Source: Corylus avellana (taxonomy: Eukaryota; Streptophyta; Magnoliopsida; Fagales; Betulaceae). Taken from it: a stretch of 64,000 nucleotides of DNA. Positions 58,438-64,000 of the stretch are shown here, in pieces (within the stretch, counting starts at the first letter, position 1; every line of letters begins with the position of its first letter). The translations under genes and the position numbers were made by a program. The stretch covers positions 9,363,608-9,427,607 of the forward strand of contig NC_081544.1 in NCBI RefSeq assembly GCF_901000735.1, read 5' to 3'. The notes under the pieces were generated by a model. It worked only from the letters and a program-made list of their open reading frames with translations, ran no database searches and was not told the origin of the DNA.

Positions 58438-61400
58438 CGACTAGCGTGTATCGTGCTGCTTGGATGCCGATCTTCCGAGCCAGTTTATTATTGGGTGGCA
58501 GCTTGCCTTCCTTGAGGAATTGCAGGATGTTGCGGCCCCAGTCTGGACATTGCTCTTTCTCCTCAATGCATGCCACTTGGCTTGTCTAGCTAATTGAAGG
58601 TTCGGCTAGTTCATGGATCGGGTGATCAACCCTTATGATTTCTTCTTCGGTTGCGGAGCCTATACGAGCTAGGGCGTCTGCTTGCGAGTTTTCTTCTTTA
58701 AGAACCTTTGTAAATATTATCTTGTCAAAAGATTCCATGATCTCCTTCACCTTCACTAGATTTTTCTTCATCTTACTTCCCTGAGCCTCATATTCGCCCC
58801 GAACGTGTCCAACCACTACTTGAGAGTCACTTTTGATCTCCATCTTTTTTACTCCCATTTCTCTTGCCATGTTCATGCCGAGGATTATGGCCTCATATTT
58901 AGCCTCATTGTTGGTGGTGCTGAACTTCAATTGCATGGCTGCTTCACATTTTTTACTATTGGGTCCTTCGAGCACAACTCCGATCCCGTTGCATTTTTGA
59001 CCCGTCTATAGAGGCCACCCATATCTCTTCCGTATGGGCTTCTTCTTCCTTAGAGATGTCATAAAACTCGGCCAGGAAATCGGCCAGCGCTTGTCCTTTC
59101 AGAGACGTTCTCGGATGGAATTCTATATCGAATTCTCTGAGTTCTATGGCCCAATTGACTAATCTACCTGACAAATCTGGCTTTTGCAGATTTTTTGTAA
59201 GGGATACTCGGTCAATACCTTGATTGTATGCGCCTGAAAGTATGGCCTCAATCTTCGGGCGGATGTGACCAAGGCGAATTCCAACTTCTCGATCCGAGGG
59301 TATTGTTCTTTGGCACCGTGCAGGGCTTTGCTGATGAAATAGATAGGCTTCTATACCCCTTGTTCTTCCCGAATTAGGGCTGAGCTTATAGCTGATGGCA
59401 ACACCGCCAAATACAAGTATAGAGCTTCTCCTTCGACCGGTTGCCTCAGTAGTGGTGGGTTGACCAGGTATTCTTTCAATTCCTGGAAAGCTTTGTCACA
59501 TTCTGGACTCCAGGATAAGGTTTTCTTTAGGACTTTGAAGAAAGGAAGACACTTGTCGGTCGAGTGAGAGACGAACTAATTCAGTGCTGCTATTATGTTT
59601 GTCAGCTGCTGAAGCTGCTTTGTGCTTTAAGGTGCTTGCATATCCAGAATTACCTTGATTTTCTCGGGGTTGGCTTCAATTCCGCTTCGAGAGACGATGA
59701 ACCCGAGAAACTTGCCCGAGGCTACTCCAAATGCACACTTGGATGGATTGAGCTTCATCCCATAATGCCTCAACGTATCGAACACCTCGGCTAGGTCTAC
59801 TATGTGATTGACCGCCTGTATGCTTTTCACCAGCATATCGTCTACATATACCTCTATGTTTCACCCAATCTGCTTTCGAAACATTTTGTTGACTAACCGT
59901 TGGTATGTAGCTCAAGCATTTTTCAATCCGAATGGCATGACTCTGTAGCAATACAGATCTGTGTCGGTCATGAAAGCCGTTTTCTCTTGGTCGGACTCAT
60001 GCATGGAAATCTGGTTGTAGCCAGAGAATGCGTCCATAAAGCTTAACAATTCATGTCCCGAAGTTGAGTCCACAAACTGGTCGATTCGAGGCAGGGGATA
60101 GTTGTCTTTGGGACATGCTTTGTTGAAATCTATGAAATCAACGCACATTCTCTATTTTCTGTTCGACTTTTTGACCAATACCACATTTGCCAACCAAGTG
60201 GTGTACTGAATTTGCTTGATGAATCCGGCTTCCCGCAATTTCTCGACTTTTTTCGTGGCTGCTTTACTTTTTTCATCCGAGTACCCCCTTCGCTTCTATT
60301 GTAAAGGTTTGAAACTGGGGTCGGCATTTAGCTTGTGTACCATGACCGAGGGTGCTATTCTGGGCATGTTGTCATGGCTCCAGGCGAATACATCGCAATT
60401 ATTGCAGAGGAAGGACTTGAGCGCTTTCTTGGTGATTGGGTCTAGTTGAGACCCAATTTTGATAACTTTGTCGGGTTCGCCGACCAAAAATTCCTCAAGA
60501 TCTTCGACCGATTCACCACCTTTTAATTGCTATCTTTCCTCCTTAGCGACATTCCCTGGGGCTAGGGTTTTTTGGACATTCCTTCATAGAAATGTTGTAA
60601 CATTGTCAGGCTGCACGTTGATCACCTCTGATTTCGCCGACTCCGTGCTCTGTCGGGAACTTCACCTTGAGATGTGGGGTTGAGGTGATGGCTCCTAGTT
60701 CATTGAGAGCCACCCTTCCGATAATGGCATTGTAGGTTGAAGGTCAGTCGACCAACAAGAAACGTACCATTATAGTCGCCTGGCTCGGATACAACCCGGT
60801 TGTGACCGGTAACTCAATCGATCCGACTGGCTGTACTTGTTCTCCCGTGAATCCCATCAAAGGCCAGTTGGTTGGGATGATCTTTTCTTGTCCCAGATTC
60901 AGTTTCTTATATGCAGACCAGTACAGGATGTCTGCCGAGCTTCCATTGTCTACTAGGATGCGATGGACATTATGATTTGCCTCCGTTAGGGTGATAACCA
61001 AGGCATCCGTGTGTGGGTGCGAGATACCTAGATAGTCCGCATCCGAAAACCCAATTATCATCTCACTTCTTTGGGACTGTTTCATAGGTCTCCCGATGGT
61101 GTAGATCTCGTGAGAGCTTTCCTGTTGTCGGGCGTAAGCCTTCTTTGCTCTCCCCGATTCTCCTCCCCCGGCGAATCCCCCAATTATGGTGCGGATCTCT
61201 GGGAGGTTAGCTTGATGTTGGGGCTCGTGGGTTGGGCGCCCTGGCCTTCCTCGGTACTCTCCTCGTCTTATTCTCTCCTCCCGAGGATACCTGTCCTGGT
61301 TTCGATGGTTAGAACTACCACTTCGATACCGTCCCTATGGATGCTGATTCCTAGGAGGATGATACTGAATTTCTCAGATGTAGTTCTCCCGAGGTGGAGC

Positions 61401-61965
61401 GTTTTCTATTGCTCTCCCAAAAATTGGACAAGTTTACCGTTTTGGATAAACTTCTCAATGAGGTGCCGCAAGGCGATGTAGCCCTCTGTGTAGTGTCTAT
61501 TGACCTTGTGGAATTTGCAGTATCGGTCTGAAGTCTGATTCTACGGGGCCCCAGGTGGCCTTCAATATTCTGGATCCTTTATAATTTCCATCAGGACCTC
61601 GAAAATGTTGGCATTGAGTGGAGTGAAGTTGTGATTGCTAAGCTTCTTTTTGAAATGTTTTAGGGCATCAAACCCCGGTTGATGTTTCCTCTTCTTCTCC
61701 TCCTGCTTTTTAGGACTCTTCCGAGATGATCTCATTGCCTTCAAGGTCTTTGCTGCATTAATAAACTCCTCTGCTTTGTCTAGTAGCTCCTGGAGAGTGT
61801 TTGGTTGTTTCCTTGCAATCTTCCTCACCACAGGTTCATCGAGCGAGATTCCGTTATAGACGGCGGAGAAGATTACACCATCTATCAGATCTTCCACCTT
61901 CAATTTTTCAACGTTAAACCGAATCATGAATTCCTTTAAGCTCTCCCCCTCACATTGGTGTAATG
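58436..61965 (-). pseudogene. Tat gag-pol fragment, copy C (gag, protease, RT, RNases H)
   Basis: A more diverged copy in the same orientation. From the right: gag C-terminal part (61562-61965; block CEGESLKEFMIRFN, VARKQP-like, LLDKAEEFI), a nucleocapsid-like Arg/Gly-rich region (about 61100-61560, frame-broken), protease with VDNGSSADIL (60744-61085), RT (59627-60487) with an intact YVDD near 59836-59847, RNase H (58956-59500) and archaeal-type RNase H (58586-58975). It ends in the RNase H/integrase linker (AARYTLVDA). The gag N-terminus, leader and 5' LTR are missing on the right. Scattered stops and frameshifts make it inactive. Confidence 0.87.
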
Positions 61966-62170
61966 TCTTTCTATGAGATGTGATAGAAAAAGAATAAAAA
62001 AGATGCAGTGTAATAGAAACACTTATAAATGGAAATTATAAGACGATCTGCCTGACGTTTGAGCATTGATGTTTCTGAATGGAAGGTTTGGTTGAAAACG
62101 GATCCTCTCCATTTCAACTTTCTTAAAGAGTATCCGTTTAGTGTAATTAAGAGGGTATATTTGTTGATTT

Positions 62171-62218
<48 letters not shown>

Positions 62219-64000
62219 GTCCAAAAAAAAAAAGGGGACAATATTACCTTCCTAAATGCATTAAATAGATCCTCTCAATTTCATTTCCGATTTAGCTTGG
62301 GTCCAATTTTAATTGGAATTTGACCCATTGGTTTTGGGACATGTGTCTCACAACATGAACAAAGGCATGTATTTCAATTCTAACGGATCCAATGAGAATA
62401 AGATGATTTGCTTGACGCTTGAGCATCAAAGTTTCTTATTGGAGAATTTGACTTGGATCAAGTTCGGGTGGACTTGGACCCGTTGGACCCGTCGGTTGGA
62501 TTTGGACTCCAAAGCTTTCATGATAAAGGCAAATGAACCACACATCTAATTTTTTTAAGGACAGAGTTTTCCTCCAAATTGGGATGGAAGAATTTTTTCC
62601 AACCTAATCTTTAATAATGACATGCGCCATTTGAACATGTGAAAGTCATATGCTTTTTTAATAGTAGGGACGAACTTGGAAGAAGTTACATTTATATGTT
62701 TTAAACAATAATTAAAATTTATTGAATTATTTATTAATTTCATTAATTACATTCTTTAATATTTTTATTCAATTTTTGTATAACTTTAATTTTTAAACTT
62801 GACCCCTCTAAATCGAAATCCTAGCTCCGCCACTGATTGTTACATACAAAAGTAAAATAAAACAAAATAACAAGCATCAATTGTTACTCCAAGAAAAGAA
62901 CTTTAAACCGAGAATTTTTTATTATTATTATTATTGTTTATTTTATTTTGAAGTCGAATAAAATAAAAAATAGAACTTAAAAGGGAAGTTTATAATTGTG
63001 AAAATAAATTATAAGCAAACAAAATTCGAACATCCTTTTCCCTCCTCACAAGATATGCATATGTACGTAAATTGAAAGTTAATTAGAAGTTAGAACTTAG
63101 AATCTATTACTTACTGCATTTACAAGTTATTTTTTTCATTTTCTTGTCCAACTAGAAAGAAGTAATTACTTCGCACAAAATAATAGATTTTAGTGGTCCA
63201 TGCAAATCTTTTGTTCTTTTCATCAAGGAAGTTACTGGGCACATAGGATTGGAATTCTGCCAAATCTTTTGCTTTTACCTCTACTATCCCAAAATCTAAA
63301 AGAGGTGACAAAATCTTTTGTATCTCATGATTATTTTACAATATATGTTGTTAATGTGGCGGTTCCAATCAATTAAAAAAATTAAAAAATTGATTGAGAC
63401 CGACTCATGAACATTATTGAATAAAAATATTGTTTATAGCAAATATTGTGACTCCAAGAAAAGAAATAGAAGCTATTATATTTTTAAACAAGTGAAAGTG
63501 ACTATAATTTAATTTCTTGTGTACCGGTGGATATATATACAAAACATGAAGCACCGACTATACTTTAAATCAATTCGATAGTTATCAAAATGGCTCACAA
63601 ACTTCAAACCAATAATCTAATTTCCCTCTTACAAAAAATAAAAAATAAAAAAAAAATAATCTAATTTCCCTCATAATAAACAAACGACACTGTATCACAT
63701 AAAATAAAAACAAAACAGATTTTTTTTTTTTTTTTTAAAAAAAAACAAAATTAATAATAAAATAGAATTTGAAGAAAACAAATAGAACTTAAAAGAAAAA
63801 AAAAAAAAAAGTTAAGAATTGTGAAAAGAAATAAGCAATAAAAAATAGAATATACTTCACCTCCTCACAAGATATATATGTTTGCTTAGCTTAGAAGGTA
63901 GAAGTTGGAATTTATTACTTACTCCATATATAAGTTATTTCTTTCTTTTTCTTTTTCTTCTTCAAGCACTTTGCACGAAATCTTTAGCTTTTTTTTTTTT
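61966..64000. other. AT-rich intergenic DNA with local duplications
   Basis: No gene recognised. Contains a (TA)n microsatellite at about 62173-62209, a pair of direct repeats of about 60 bp (62037-62096 and 62398-62458; GACGTTTGAGCATTGATGTTTCT versus GACGCTTGAGCATCAAAGTTTCT), and a longer diverged pair (62968-63150 and 63780-63985). A hAT-like end CTAGCTCCGCCACTG lies at 62821-62835 without a convincing partner. Confidence 0.55.
62968..63985 (+). repeat. Diverged direct repeat pair
   Basis: The blocks AATAGAACTTAAAAG, CCTCACAAGATAT, GAAGTTAGAAC/GAAGTTGGAAT and TTATTACTTACT...AAGTTATTT occur in the same order at 62968-63150 and 63780-63985. They mark an old local duplication of about 200 bp. 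Confidence 0.65.

Noticed and set aside
62663..62835. Possible hAT MITE ending CTAGCTCCGCCACTG
   Set aside because: The right end looks like a hAT terminus, but the best left match (AGTAGGGACGAACTTGG) is weak and the flanking 8-mers do not match.

Overview
This window is nuclear DNA from a eudicot plant, probably a woody rosid (order is a guess). The evidence is AT-rich intergenic DNA, intron-containing genes with GT/AG splice sites, plastid transit peptides and a dense mix of plant transposons. It comes from a gapped draft scaffold: two 100-N gaps (8263-8362 and 55003-55102) and one 20-N gap (20184-20203). Both 100-N gaps are flanked by near-identical direct copies of the same sequence. These look like unmerged overlaps between contigs or haplotypes rather than real tandem duplications.

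Layout. (1) 1-3753, minus strand: the 5' four exons of a RIBA-type riboflavin biosynthesis gene (DHBP synthase half); the rest lies beyond base 1. Its upstream region carries a near-perfect 44-bp hairpin, a TIR element and the 3' end of a copia element. (2) 8363-13968 repeats 2672-8262 after the gap, giving an orphan second copy of RIBA exon 1. It then runs on into the complete copia element (12610-17634, minus), which has a perfect 5-bp target duplication and unusual TA...TA termini. (3) 18772-20475: a large palindromic TIR element split by a MULE-like element with a perfect 9-bp target duplication. (4) 21097-29341, plus strand: a complete four-exon gene for a plastid dicarboxylate (glutamate/malate, DiT2-type) translocator, with a MULE-type MITE, a LINE fragment containing another MITE, and a hAT MITE in its introns. 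(5) 30833-34587 (minus, decayed) and 38471-42725 (plus, young): two members of one gag-only non-autonomous LTR retrotransposon family. The younger is inserted in a PSKR1-like leucine-rich-repeat receptor gene (37865-44142) that has no kinase domain and carries a one-base frameshift. A truncated pseudogene copy of that receptor lies at 35125-35375. (6) 45688-61965: a Ty3/gypsy Tat-lineage complex, minus strand, with a 3' LTR carrying a hAT insertion, two antisense ORFs each with its own TATA box, a tandem-repeat tract, and three copies (A, B, C) of the RT/RNase H region. (7) 61966-64000: AT-rich DNA with small local duplications.

Only the RIBA gene and the DiT2-type translocator look functional. 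Both products act in plastids, but nothing in the sequence links them functionally. I found no RNA genes, CRISPR arrays or recognisable novel biochemical system. The most unusual features are the antisense gene pair in the Tat element, the copia termini, the RIBA-upstream hairpin, the interrupted kinase-less receptor and the gap-flanking duplications.
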